64,000 nt of DNA from Calothrix sp. PCC 7507 (GTDB taxonomy: Bacteria; Cyanobacteriota; Cyanobacteriia; Cyanobacteriales; Nostocaceae): the NCBI RefSeq assembly GCF_000316575.1, contig NC_019682.1, positions 2,044,001 through 2,108,000 on the forward strand, in the 5' to 3' direction. This document shows, one piece after another, positions 1 to 8,623 of this stretch. The notes under the pieces were generated by a model. That model saw only the letters and a program-made list of their open reading frames with translations, searched no databases and had not been told where the DNA came from. Positions within the stretch are counted from its first letter, which is position 1. Each line of letters opens with the position of its first letter. The position numbers were made by a program, and so were the translations under genes.

Positions 1-1857
1 CGGCAACTGCAACAAATTGCTCGTCAGATCCGAGATAAACATCTGCAAACAGTCGCAACATCTGGTGGACACCTCGGACCAGGTTTGGGTGTTGTAGAGT
101 TAACTCTAGGGCTTTACCAAACACTGGACTTGGATAGAGATAAAGTCATTTGGGATGTAGGACACCAAGCTTATCCCCATAAACTGATCACAGGGCGTTA
201 TAGCAACTTCGATACCCTCAGGCAAAAAGACGGAATTGCTGGTTATCTCAAGCGGTGTGAAAGCAAATTTGACCACTTTGGCGCTGGACATGCTTCCACT
301 AGTATCTCAGCCGCTTTGGGCATGGCTTTAGCAAGAGACTTAAAAGGAGAAAAATTTAAATCCGTCGCTGTTATTGGTGATGGCGCCTTAACTGGGGGTA
401 TGGCATTAGAAGCCATCAACCACGCCGGACACTTGCCCAAAACTAACTTGCTGGTTGTTCTCAACGACAACGAGATGTCCATATCTCCTAACGTTGGTGC
501 GATTCCCCGCTATCTTAATAAGATGCGCCTCAGTCCACCAGTGCAGTTTTTCAAAGATAACCTCGAAGAACAATTCAAACAAATTCCCTTTGTCGGTGAA
601 TCTCTGTCTCCCGAAATCGCCCGCATCAAAGAAGGAATGAAGCGTTTAGCAGTTCCCAAAGTCGGTGCAGTTTTTGAAGAACTCGGCTTCACCTACATGG
701 GGCCAGTAGATGGTCATAATCTAGAAGAATTGATTGCTACTTTCCAACAGGCGCATCAAATACCAGGGCCTGTTTTAGTACATGTGGCAACAATCAAGGG
801 TAAAGGTTATGAAATTGCCGAACTTGACCAAGTAGGCTACCATGCCCAAACCCCTTTCAACTTGACAACTGGCAAAGCTATCCCCTCCAGTAAGCCCAAA
901 CCCCCGGCTTATGCCAAAGTCTTCGCCCACACCCTAGTCAAACTCGCCGAACAAAACCCCAAAATTATTGGGATTACCGCCGCAATGGCCACGGGGACAG
1001 GCTTAGACAAACTCCAAGCGAAATTGCCTAATCAATATATTGATGTCGGGATTGCGGAACAACATGCTGTCACTCTAGCTGCTGCACTGGCTGCTGAAGG
1101 TATGCGCCCCGTCGCCGCTATCTACTCTACATTCTTGCAACGCGCCTATGACCAGATAATTCACGATGTCTGCATCCAAAATCTGCCAGTATTCTTCTGT
1201 TTGGATCGGGCGGGAATTGTCGGTTCTGATGGACCCACTCACCAAGGGATGTATGACATTGCCTATCTGCGTTGTATTCCCAATATAGTGATGATGGCGC
1301 CTAAAGACGAAGCAGAACTGCAAAGTATGATTGTGACTGGTGTTAACCATACCAGCGGACCGATCGCTATGCGCTTCCCTCGTGGTAATGGTCATGGTGT
1401 GCCATTGATGGAAGAAGGCTGGGAACCTCTAGAAATCGGCAAAGGAGAAATTCTCCGTACCGGTGATGATGTGTTAATTCTCGGCTACGGCACAATGGTA
1501 TACCCAAGTTTGCAAGCTGCGGAAATCCTCAGCGAACACGGCATTGAAGCAACTGTGATTAATGCTCGTTTTGTCAAGCCTCTGGATACTGAATTAATCT
1601 TGCCTTTGGCGAAGAAAATCGGTCGCGTTGTCACCTTAGAAGAAGGCTGTGTCATGGGTGGCTTTGGTACTGCAGTGGCGGAAGCGCTACTAGATGCTGA
1701 TATTGTCGTCCCCGTGAAGCGTATCGGTGTGCCAGATATCTTAGTTGATCATGCGACACCAGATGAATCTAAGGCGGAATTAGGTTTAACTAGCCGTCAA
1801 ATTGCCGAGAGAGTTTTGCAAGCTTACTTTCAAAAGCAATTATCTACTGTTGTCTAG
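1..1857 (+). CDS. dxs: 1-deoxy-D-xylulose-5-phosphate synthase, 5'-truncated by window edge
   Basis: The enzyme condenses pyruvate with glyceraldehyde 3-phosphate in a thiamine-diphosphate-dependent reaction, the first step of the MEP isoprenoid pathway that feeds carotenoids, phytol and quinones. The frame is open from base 1 ([14 protein letters not shown]), so the start lies outside the window; about 618 codons are present and I estimate that fewer than 20 residues are missing. The TDP-binding GDG motif is visible as [10 protein letters not shown], followed by [10 protein letters not shown]. The central transketolase pyrimidine-binding domain has IAEQHAV and the FLQRAYDQ stretch, and a C-terminal transketolase domain follows. 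An ATG at 85 opens a shorter frame but would remove conserved N-terminal sequence, so it is not the true start. No truncation or frameshift is seen. Confidence 0.97.
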   Translation, partial: RQLQQIARQIRDKHLQTVATSGGHLGPGLGVVELTLGLYQTLDLDRDKVIWDVGHQAYPHKLITGRYSNFDTLRQKDGIAGYLKRCESKFDHFGAGHASTSISAALGMALARDLKGEKFKSVAVIGDGALTGGMALEAINHAGHLPKTNLLVVLNDNEMSISPNVGAIPRYLNKMRLSPPVQFFKDNLEEQFKQIPFVGESLSPEIARIKEGMKRLAVPKVGAVFEELGFTYMGPVDGHNLEELIATFQQAHQIPGPVLVHVATIKGKGYEIAELDQVGYHAQTPFNLTTGKAIPSSKPKPPAYAKVFAHTLVKLAEQNPKIIGITAAMATGTGLDKLQAKLPNQYIDVGIAEQHAVTLAAALAAEGMRPVAAIYSTFLQRAYDQIIHDVCIQNLPVFFCLDRAGIVGSDGPTHQGMYDIAYLRCIPNIVMMAPKDEAELQSMIVTGVNHTSGPIAMRFPRGNGHGVPLMEEGWEPLEIGKGEILRTGDDVLILGYGTMVYPSLQAAEILSEHGIEATVINARFVKPLDTELILPLAKKIGRVVTLEEGCVMGGFGTAVAEALLDADIVVPVKRIGVPDILVDHATPDESKAELGLTSRQIAERVLQAYFQKQLSTVV

Positions 1858-1880
1858 TTAATTTTGATGGCGTTGAGATT

Positions 1881-1999
1881 CGCGACTTCTACCCTAAGGG
1901 TGTCTACAAGAAGTCGCGGATCTTAGAACCTGAGTAGAGACGCGAAATTGGACTGGGCTTCGCCCCGCTAACGTCCCACTTTGCTAACGCGTCTCTACT
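1881..1999. repeat. Two nested-type inverted repeats after dxs
   Basis: The gap between dxs and the Uma2 gene carries two hairpins. CGCGACTTCT at 1881-1890 pairs perfectly with 1909-1918 across an 18-base loop. AGTAGAGACGCG at 1933-1944 pairs perfectly with 1988-1999 across a 43-base loop. Neither is followed by a clear T-tract, so they look like dispersed palindromic repeats of the kind common in Nostoc-type genomes rather than simple terminators, although the first could stop dxs transcription. Confidence 0.6.
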
Positions 2000-2024
2000 T
2001 TCATAATGGAGGGCGATCGCTAAT

Positions 2025-2696
2025 TTATTTTTGGCCTAATTGCTTGACAAAATCGCCATGTTCCTGTGAATTTAATCCCAACTGCAACACTTCCAGCACC
2101 TGTGCCATTTGGTTGCTCAAAAGCATCTCCACCGCTAACCACAACCCAGGAAACACCTGCGAGCGAATAATCCCATCTGCATCGGGAGATAGCGATCGAT
2201 AGTCGCCATCGCTGAGGTAAAACCATTCAATTTCATTCTCGTAGGATTGCCAAATTACGTACTCCCGCACCCCATTACGGCGATAAACCTGCTTTTTGCT
2301 ACCCCGATCAATCGCAGCGCTACTGGCGGCAATTTCTACAATTAACTCAGGTGCGCCTTCTATATAATCATCGCTGCTCAAGCGAGTCTGTCCACCTGCA
2401 TTCGGTTCAATAAACAGCACTGCATCAGGCGGAGGTTCGTTATCTAAATCTAGTCTGACAGTTGGGGTATCACTCAAGTCAACACCGGGAGTCAATGATT
2501 GGTAAACTCCCAACCAAGTCATGACTCGACTGTGGGGTTTGCCATGCAGTTCATGTCGTAAGGGAGAGGCCACGTAAACAATTCCTTCGATGAGTTCTGC
2601 TTTTCTGATGTGGGGTGCAGCTGCATAACGCCGCTCAAATTCAGGACGATTCAGGCGATCGCCACTTTCAAGCGGGGGTGAGTATTCTCTAACCAT
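2025..2696 (-). CDS. Uma2 family (DUF820) putative restriction-endonuclease-fold protein
   Basis: This 223-residue protein has the hallmarks of the Uma2/DUF820 family, a PD-(D/E)XK nuclease fold that is greatly expanded in cyanobacteria. The core motif reads PELIVEIAASSAAID followed by KKQVYRRNGVREYVIW, giving the acidic residue, the E of VEIA and the lysine typical of the fold; an upstream acidic site lies in PPPDAVLFIEP. The C-terminus (about residues 185-223) is an extra helical tail. The gene stands alone, convergent with dxs and divergent from the kinase at 2875. The biological role of the family is not settled; some members sit beside mobile elements. A second, unrelated-looking family member lies at 19066. 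Confidence 0.85.
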   Translation of the reverse strand: MVREYSPPLESGDRLNRPEFERRYAAAPHIRKAELIEGIVYVASPLRHELHGKPHSRVMTWLGVYQSLTPGVDLSDTPTVRLDLDNEPPPDAVLFIEPNAGGQTRLSSDDYIEGAPELIVEIAASSAAIDRGSKKQVYRRNGVREYVIWQSYENEIEWFYLSDGDYRSLSPDADGIIRSQVFPGLWLAVEMLLSNQMAQVLEVLQLGLNSQEHGDFVKQLGQK

Positions 2697-2874
2697 TTGC
2701 CAATGCTCACAAGTTACCGGATACCCTTCTGAGAAAGGAATTGCCCCTATTGTACGTTAGGCTGAAACCACATCTGAAAAACTCTTACTTGGTATAACTT
2801 GGAAAAGTTTGTATAAGATGAGTCAAGATATTCTCAAAAATTAGCCGCAGGTTAGCTGTTAATCGCAAACTTCC

Positions 2875-4401
2875 ATGACCATAAACCTGTTGAACGATCG
2901 CTATCAAGTCATCCGGACACTCGGTGCTGGTGGGTTTGGTGAAACCTATTTAGCAGAAGATAGCTATATGCCATCAAAACGCCTTTGTGTGGTGAAGCAG
3001 CTAAAGCCGATTCAAAATAACCCCCAGATTTATCAACTGGTGCAAGAACGGTTTCAACGGGAAGCAGCAATTTTAGAAGAACTCGGCGGTGCGTCTGATC
3101 AAATTCCCAAGTTGTATGCATATTTTGTCTCAGATGGACAATTTTATTTAGTTCAGGAATGGATTGAAGGCGATACGCTCACAGCTAAATTGCAAAAACA
3201 GGGTTTATTTAGTGAAAGCGCTGTTCGGGAATTATTGGTGAATTTGTTACCAGTTTTAGAGTACGTCCACAGTAAACAGATAGTTCACCGCGATATCAAA
3301 CCAGATAATATTATTTTGCGGTACCGTGACGGTAAACCAGTGCTGATAGATTTTGGTGCAGTGCGGGAATCGATGGGGACGGTAGTCAATTCTCAAGGGA
3401 ATCCTACCAGTTCGATTGTGATTGGCACACCAGGATATATGCCTAGCGAACAAGCCGCAGGTAGACCAGTTTATTCTAGCGATTTATATAGTTTAGGGGT
3501 GACAGCAATTTATTTGCTGACTGGTAGACAACCACAACAAATAGAAAGTGACCCACATACAGCAGAGATGATGTGGCGTAACTATGCCAGCCATCTTAAT
3601 CCGATGATAGCAGAGGTAATTGATCGGGCGATCGCCTATCATCCACGCGATCGCTATCCCACTGCTAAAACAATGCTAGATGCTTTGCAGGGGACAACAA
3701 ATCCGATTCCACCCACACAACCAGTTTTTATCCAACCGCCAGTAGTATCAGCACCGCCTCCGCCAACTGTTCCCGTTGCTCCGCAAAACAATCAAGTTAC
3801 TAATAGTCAAAATAGTCCCAACGGGATTCTTCTTGGTAGTTTAATTGCAGGTGGGTTAGTTGGTGCATCCGTGATTATTAGTCAGGTGTTACCAAAATCT
3901 TCTCAACCCACAGCAGAAACACAACCAACTACAGCATCCCAAGTCATAGAAACTCCTGCTGTTTCATCACCGCCAACAACGTCCCCCACTGTCACATCTC
4001 AAATACAAAAAACAATTACAAAAACCCAAACTATCCCCACTCCTGAATTTACACCACCACCAATCACCCAATCTATTCCTACCCCAGCATCAACACCACC
4101 AATTGATACCACAACTGCTAACGATTATTCCTGGCTTTCTGACAGGCTTGTAACCGATGCAGATTTAGATGGTAAAAGTGGATTTGAATTAGATATTATG
4201 CGAAATTCCATTTTCGCTCGTCTTGGTCGCAGGTTTGAGACTCCTGGCTTACAAGAATACTTTAATCAGCAGTCTTGGTATAATCCTGTATATCCTCCAA
4301 AGGAATTTCCGCCTGCATTAATAAACAAATTAGAGCAGCAAAATATAGACTATATTGCTAAATATCAAGACGAACATAATTTGAGACATTTTAAAAAGTA
4401 G
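2875..4401 (+). CDS. Membrane-anchored Ser/Thr protein kinase with YARHG-like C-terminal domain
   Basis: Residues 10-270 form a Hanks-type kinase: glycine-rich loop GAGGFGETYLAE, catalytic lysine in CVVKQL (K41), HRDIKPDN at 138-145, DFG at 159-161 and GTPGYMPSEQ as activation segment. All catalytic residues are present. A Pro/Thr-rich linker follows, then one hydrophobic segment near residues 318-340 (LLGSLIAGGLVGASVII), a second Pro/Thr-rich stretch, and a C-terminal domain of about 85 residues (RNSIFARLGRRFETPGLQEY and QSWYNP) that resembles the YARHG family. The layout suggests a cytoplasmic kinase with an outer sensor domain. It is one of three close paralogues in the window (5741 and 17229), with the first two especially alike through the catalytic domain. 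Confidence 0.92.
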   Translation: MTINLLNDRYQVIRTLGAGGFGETYLAEDSYMPSKRLCVVKQLKPIQNNPQIYQLVQERFQREAAILEELGGASDQIPKLYAYFVSDGQFYLVQEWIEGDTLTAKLQKQGLFSESAVRELLVNLLPVLEYVHSKQIVHRDIKPDNIILRYRDGKPVLIDFGAVRESMGTVVNSQGNPTSSIVIGTPGYMPSEQAAGRPVYSSDLYSLGVTAIYLLTGRQPQQIESDPHTAEMMWRNYASHLNPMIAEVIDRAIAYHPRDRYPTAKTMLDALQGTTNPIPPTQPVFIQPPVVSAPPPPTVPVAPQNNQVTNSQNSPNGILLGSLIAGGLVGASVIISQVLPKSSQPTAETQPTTASQVIETPAVSSPPTTSPTVTSQIQKTITKTQTIPTPEFTPPPITQSIPTPASTPPIDTTTANDYSWLSDRLVTDADLDGKSGFELDIMRNSIFARLGRRFETPGLQEYFNQQSWYNPVYPPKEFPPALINKLEQQNIDYIAKYQDEHNLRHFKK

Positions 4402-4433
4402 GTGATGACTGTTGACTGTTGACTGTCAACCGC

Positions 4434-4571
4434 TAATACCAATTCAAATAATATTTGCAACACATACGTTCTTCGTACGGGCACGGCTTCCATAGACTTT
4501 CGGGAAAACCGATAGTTTATGGGTGCTGTGCTACTACCCATCTGTCACATTCTTTTTTTAAATTGGTATAA
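4434..4571. mobile_element. MITE-like element with TACCAATT terminal inverted repeats
   Basis: TAATACCAATTCAAA at 4434-4448 is matched in inverted orientation by TTTAAATTGGTATAA at 4557-4571 (13 of 15 positions). The 138-bp interior carries no ORF but has an internal hairpin at about 4490-4524 (CCATAGACTTTCGG against CCGATAGTTTATGG, 12 of 14). The TA at the outer edge fits an IS630/Tc1-mariner-type target, which is inference. Short tandem GACTGTT-type repeats flank it. Confidence 0.5.
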
Positions 4572-4609
4572 ACTAGCCTAACAAAGCATTCACCGCCAAC
4601 AGTCACCCA

Positions 4610-5390
4610 TCAACAGTTAACAGTCACCAATTTCCAAATATCTAAAAAATATCTTAAGGCTAAGGTTATTAAACTAATACCGATGGGTGCAGTGATCAGA
4701 GCTAGGACAAGACTAACGCGATCGCGTAAAATTAATTGTAGGTAACGTTGGGTTAATAATGCTGACTCTTTTGCGTTGTCCACCGCTGAGGTCACTGATT
4801 AAAGCTTGACGACGATGGCTCATTTTAATCGCAGCTAATGCTTCATCCACCACTTGTTTGAGATTTATATCGGGTGGTAATCGCAACTTAGCTGCATAGG
4901 TGAGAACTTCTGCAACTGTCAATTCCCAGTGGATTACATCATCTTGCGGTACGTAACCAATTTGATTGCGGTAAATATTGAAGTTTTTTTGTAAATCTTC
5001 CCCGTTGAGATGGACTACACCTTGAGTTGTTTTTTCAATTCCCAAGAGAGTCCGCATCAAAGTAGATTTACCCGCACCACTCCCCCCTACCAAAGCCACA
5101 AACTGTCCTGGTTCAATCGCAAAAGACAGGTCATCTAGTCGCCGCTTACCTTTCGTTTCAATGACTAAATTGTGCGCTTCCAGACGAATGCGATCGCCTT
5201 GATCTAAAATTTCTAAATGATCATCACGCAAAACCAATGTAAAAGGTGCAATGCGGATTTTCACACCATGAGATAGCACCGCTGTTCCTGAGACTCGTTG
5301 ACCATTGACAAACACCCCATTGCTGCTGTAATCCCGCAGGATGTAGCGTCCTTGAGCATCAGGATCAATTGTGGCGTTCGGAATGTCAGT
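4610..5390 (-). pseudogene. Remnant of FHA-ABC ATPase-membrane transporter protein
   Basis: Reading minus, an FHA-type segment (YILRDYSSNGVFVNGQRV) leads into an ABC ATPase with Walker A GGSGAGKST, Q-loop YVPQDDVIHWELTV and signature LSGGQRKRVSI. Directly after the signature the frame breaks, and a +1 frame continues as LLTQRYLQLILRDRVSLVLA, which is the start of the membrane half of this protein family. Walker B, the rest of the ATPase and most of the transmembrane domain are therefore missing; the deletion point is near 4755-4765. The 5' end is also lost: upstream of about 5385 the DNA becomes a kinase remnant on the other strand. The intact family (FHA-ABC2-type transporters of cyanobacteria) is several times longer. 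Expression as a functional ATPase is unlikely. Confidence 0.85.
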
Positions 5391-5522
5391 CCTAGTTTCG
5401 CAACGGTGTTGGATAAAGCAATACAACAATCACCACGCGATCGCTATCTCAGTGCTAGAGAAATGCTAGCAGCATTAGAAGATCAAAGGATTTTTGGTCA
5501 GAAAGCTATGTGTAGAGTTTGA
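5382..5522 (+). pseudogene. C-terminal fragment of a Ser/Thr kinase domain
   Basis: The plus strand encodes NVSPSFATVLDKAIQQSPRD followed by RYLSAREMLAALE, then a stop at 5520-5522. This matches the last helices of the kinase domain in the intact neighbours (for example VSPSLAMVIDRAIAYHPRD, then RYPTAREMLEAL, in the gene at 5741). No upstream kinase sequence exists; homology begins at about 5382, exactly where the FHA-ABC remnant on the other strand ends. It is therefore a chimeric rearrangement junction, not a short gene. Confidence 0.85.
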
Positions 5523-5740
5523 TAGATTAAATCTTCCCTACTTTATTTATCCCCGATATTTACCATCTATATTTGAAGAACAAGAATGATCATCTGTTGG
5601 ATCAAAATAGGAATTATACATAGGTTTAAGCTGGCAAATACATAGCGATCGCACTAAATCTCAAGTTAGCATGGTCAAGTAGTGAAAACGAGTTAAAGTA
5701 TACAGCAATAACCCTTGTCTTTACTGACTGATGCTGACTT

Positions 5741-7354
5741 ATGGAAATGCTGCTAAACAATCGCTATCAAGTGATTCGGACTTTAGGAGGCGGTGGATTT
5801 GGTGAAACTTTCCTCGCGGAAGATACCCAAATGCCGTCCAATCGCCGCTGCGTCATTAAACAACTCAAACCGATTCAAAACAATCCGCAGATTTACCAAC
5901 TGGTGCGAGAAAGGTTTCAGCGAGAAGCCGCAATTCTAGAAGATTTGGGCGGTTCTACTGACCAGATTCCCTCTTTATATGCATATTTTCAGTCAGAAGG
6001 TCAGTTTTATGTAGTGCAAGAGTGGGTTGAAGGCGAGACATTAACCGCAAAAATCCAGCAGCAAGGGTTATTGAGTGAAAGTGCAGTCCGAGAAATCTTA
6101 ATCAACTTATTACCAGTTCTGGAATACGTCCACTCGAAGCGGATTGTTCACCGCGATATCAAGCCTGATAACATTATTTTGCGTCGCCGTGACAGCAAAC
6201 CTGTACTCATTGATTTTGGTGCGGTGCGAGAATCGATGGGAACAATGGTGAATTCCCAAGGTAATCCTACCAGCTCGATTGTGATTGGCACGCCAGGGTA
6301 TATGCCTAGTGAACAAGCTGCAGGTAGACCAGTTTATTCTAGTGATTTATATAGTTTAGGGATCACAGCCATTTATTTGCTAACTGGTAGACAGCCACAG
6401 GAAATAGCAACAGATCCCCGGACTGGAGAAATTGTTTGGCGTCAACATGCTTTAAATGTTAGCCCCTCATTGGCAATGGTGATTGATCGGGCGATCGCTT
6501 ATCATCCACGCGATCGCTATCCCACAGCCAGAGAAATGCTAGAAGCCTTACAATTGGGTGCAGTAACCATGCAGCCTACTGTTCCTTACGCCCAGCCACC
6601 AGCAGCTAATCTACCCCCTACTGCAGTCACACCCCAATACACAATTCCCATCAGTCCAGCTGCTCTCCCTCAACCAATAAATCAAAGCAATGGTCAACGA
6701 GGAATATTTGCAGGTAGTTTAATTGCAGGTGGTTTGATTGGTGCTTCCATCATCATTGGTTTTGCCATCAACAACAAAAAAGAACCCCAACCAATAGCAC
6801 AGTCATCACCGTTATCTAGCGAACAAGCCACAATCAATAACCAACCCCAGAATACAGCGCCATCCGTCAAAACCCAACGTCCGGACACCACAACCCGCAA
6901 CGAACCCCAGGATATCGTCACACCAGTAAAATCAATATTTCCCAGCCCTAGCGCACCTAATCTTACTCCCACACCGCTCAAGAGTGAAACTCCATCTGCT
7001 GAAACACCAGCACAAGTTGATAGACCATCACCAGAACAAGCTATACAAAATTATTTTGCAACTATTAATAAACGTGAGTTTCAAACTGGATGGAATCAGC
7101 TATCTCCCAATTATCAAAGTAATAAACGTCTTCATCCCAATGGTTATCTTTCTTATATTGATTGGTGGGGTGGAAAAGTTGAAAGTGTTGATGTAGAAGA
7201 AGTGAATTTGGTAGAAGCAAGTGCCGAAACAGCCACCGTTGAAGCTCAGTTAGAATACTCTATGAAAACGGGAAAAGTAGTTCCTAGTGTTGTGCGCTTC
7301 TCCCTTTTATGGGATGCTGGAAATAGTCGATGGGTTGTTAGTGATACCAAATAG
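5741..7354 (+). CDS. Membrane-anchored Ser/Thr protein kinase with NTF2-like C-terminal domain
   Basis: A 537-residue paralogue of the kinase at 2875. The catalytic domain is complete: GGGGFGETFLAED, lysine in CVIKQL, HRDIKPDN, LIDFGAV, GTPGYMPSEQ. A Pro-rich linker precedes a single hydrophobic segment near residues 325-345 (IFAGSLIAGGLIGASIIIGF), then Pro/Ser/Thr-rich sequence, then about 105 residues beginning PEQAIQNYFATINKREF with W and Y positions typical of NTF2-like/nuclear-transport-factor folds. The catalytic part is almost the same as in the first kinase while the outer domain is unrelated, so the pair probably arose by duplication plus domain replacement. ATG at 5741 is chosen because the glycine loop begins 15 codons later, as in the paralogues. 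Confidence 0.92.
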   Translation: MEMLLNNRYQVIRTLGGGGFGETFLAEDTQMPSNRRCVIKQLKPIQNNPQIYQLVRERFQREAAILEDLGGSTDQIPSLYAYFQSEGQFYVVQEWVEGETLTAKIQQQGLLSESAVREILINLLPVLEYVHSKRIVHRDIKPDNIILRRRDSKPVLIDFGAVRESMGTMVNSQGNPTSSIVIGTPGYMPSEQAAGRPVYSSDLYSLGITAIYLLTGRQPQEIATDPRTGEIVWRQHALNVSPSLAMVIDRAIAYHPRDRYPTAREMLEALQLGAVTMQPTVPYAQPPAANLPPTAVTPQYTIPISPAALPQPINQSNGQRGIFAGSLIAGGLIGASIIIGFAINNKKEPQPIAQSSPLSSEQATINNQPQNTAPSVKTQRPDTTTRNEPQDIVTPVKSIFPSPSAPNLTPTPLKSETPSAETPAQVDRPSPEQAIQNYFATINKREFQTGWNQLSPNYQSNKRLHPNGYLSYIDWWGGKVESVDVEEVNLVEASAETATVEAQLEYSMKTGKVVPSVVRFSLLWDAGNSRWVVSDTK

Positions 7355-7544
7355 CTGACATCCAGATTTGAAGGCTTTAATTCAAGAACTTTATACCGAA
7401 TCCGCTGTGGATGAAATTACAGACGACAACATCAGGGCTAAAATCAAAGTGCGATCGCCCTCTTAATGACTGACCAAAACCATGATCGCCTCTGGGAATA
7501 AAACAGCGATCGCACTTGTTGTTTGTACTTGCTGCGCTATGGCT
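7355..7544 (+). other. Gap with a short open remnant (7359-7466), no assignable gene
   Basis: From 7359 to 7466 a 35-codon plus-strand frame is open (HPDLKALIQELYTESAVDE, then ITDDNIRAKIKV) without an ATG before a TAA. Its composition looks coding and could be the tail of a lost gene, but I do not recognise it. The rest of the gap holds HIP1 octamers only. Confidence 0.3.
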
Positions 7545-7775
7545 TTATTGTCCACGTCCTGGTTTGCAATCTGCAAAACCTAATGCTTCCGTATCCAGGA
7601 AACTAGCGATTCTCTTTCAGAGACACTACGTGAACGCCATTTCAATTACGGCTTCGACTGGATACTCAATTTCAGTAGCACGGGTCATCAGAGCTGCTCT
7701 AATTCTCTGAGGTAAATGTCCTAAGATAACTTCAGCATCAGCACTTGTAAGTTGCTCTTGAAGTTTAGCTTGCAT
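7545..7775 (-). pseudogene. Disrupted small conserved-type protein
   Basis: From an ATG at 7775 the minus strand encodes a 49-residue protein (MQAKLQEQLTSADAEVILGH, then LPQRIRAALMTRATEIEYPV) ending at TAG 7626-7628. Beyond the stop, a shifted frame continues as ASFLDTEALGFADCKPGRGQ to a TAA at 7545-7547. The second half reads as the natural continuation after EMA, with an odd stretch (TAGTGTCTCTGAAAGAGA) between them. I infer a gene of roughly 68-70 residues broken by a short insertion or substitution. The first half may still be translated. Function is unknown; size and setting resemble small antitoxin-like proteins. Confidence 0.6.
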
Positions 7776-7908
7776 AGGTTCACCTCTGGGGTGGAATTTG
7801 GACACTGTAAGGAGGTTCAGTAGCTCTAAGAATAATTGCTTCTAACTCCAATATAGGAATCCGGTTTGATTATTGAAAAAATTCCGTACACTTTAATCTT
7901 AAGTGTAG

Positions 7909-7955
7909 GGTGGGCAATGCCCACCAAAACCCGGATGTGGTGGGCAATGCCCAAC
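7909..7955. repeat. Tandem GGTGGGCAATGCCCACC palindromes
   Basis: GGTGGGCAATGCCCACC at 7909-7925 is a perfect palindrome with a 3-base centre. A second, partly decayed copy starts at 7939. GC-rich palindromes of this type are dispersed in cyanobacterial intergenic DNA. The block reaches to the truncated 3' end of the GIY-YIG gene. Confidence 0.6.
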
Positions 7956-8031
7956 GCCACTCCTCTCAACGCGGGAAACCCGCGCACGAGGGTGGCTCCC
8001 CTACATGTATTTCAGAAATCAAATATGAGTC

Positions 8032-8340
8032 CTATAGTAACGCAGGGTTTTGCCAGTAAGAAATTGGCTGCACCGCAATCCGAACGTCTTCATAGCTGTA
8101 TTTGTCGAGCCATGCCCACAAAAAAGCCTTGTGTCCTCCACTAAAGCGACCCCGCAGGCTCTTGGTTTTACCAATGTAAAGTAATCCATCAGTTTTGTGT
8201 CTGATTGCATAGATCCCAGGACGAGGAGGAATGTTGGCAAATTCGCGACTTAAAAGCTGGCATTGTTCAAAGGGTGTCAAGACAATTGCATCCAGGATTC
8301 TTTGCGCTTGAATTTGCAATTCAGAATCGTTTGTCGGCAT
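8032..8340 (-). CDS. GIY-YIG nuclease-family protein, probably C-terminally truncated
   Basis: A 102-residue protein with the GIY-YIG signature: RPGIYAIRHKTDGLLYIGKT, then SLRGRFSGGHKAF, which supplies both GIY and YIG strands and the following basic residue. The predicted domain is a small nuclease fold. The frame stops right after QPISYWQNPALL, where relatives normally continue with an E-containing helix that supplies the catalytic glutamate. The downstream sequence (7900-8030) is dispersed-repeat DNA, so I infer a repeat insertion or deletion trimmed the end. Catalytic activity is doubtful. There is no operon partner. Confidence 0.75.
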   Translation of the reverse strand: MPTNDSELQIQAQRILDAIVLTPFEQCQLLSREFANIPPRPGIYAIRHKTDGLLYIGKTKSLRGRFSGGHKAFLWAWLDKYSYEDVRIAVQPISYWQNPALL

Positions 8341-8445
8341 GAAAGTAAGAAAGCTGATTGCACAGAAATCATGCTCTCACAAATTTTGTGATAGTTTGCC
8401 ATTGAACTAAAGTCAAGAGCGATCGCTCCTGATTTCATTTTGAAT

Positions 8446-8546
8446 TGCGTAGACACGTTCGACGTAGTCGTTCCCGTACTCCTACGGGAAAGCAAGCTAC
8501 GCGTTGGCGGAGCCTCTCGTAGAGAAGCGTCTCCGTCAGAAGAAGG
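8446..8546. repeat. Complex palindromic repeat cluster
   Basis: A run of nested inverted repeats, for example CCCGTACTCCTACGGG and CTCTCGTAGAGAAG, with GTCTCCGTCAG near the end. A related string (GCGTCTCCGTCAG) occurs at about 38850. It overlaps no supportable gene; ORFs called through it are artefacts of the palindromes. Confidence 0.5.
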
Positions 8547-8623
8547 GTAGTGGCTTGTCTTCAGACATCGCTCTTTGACCAATTAAGCGATCGCACTTTA
8601 GTGGGGAATTGAAGGGATGGGCG

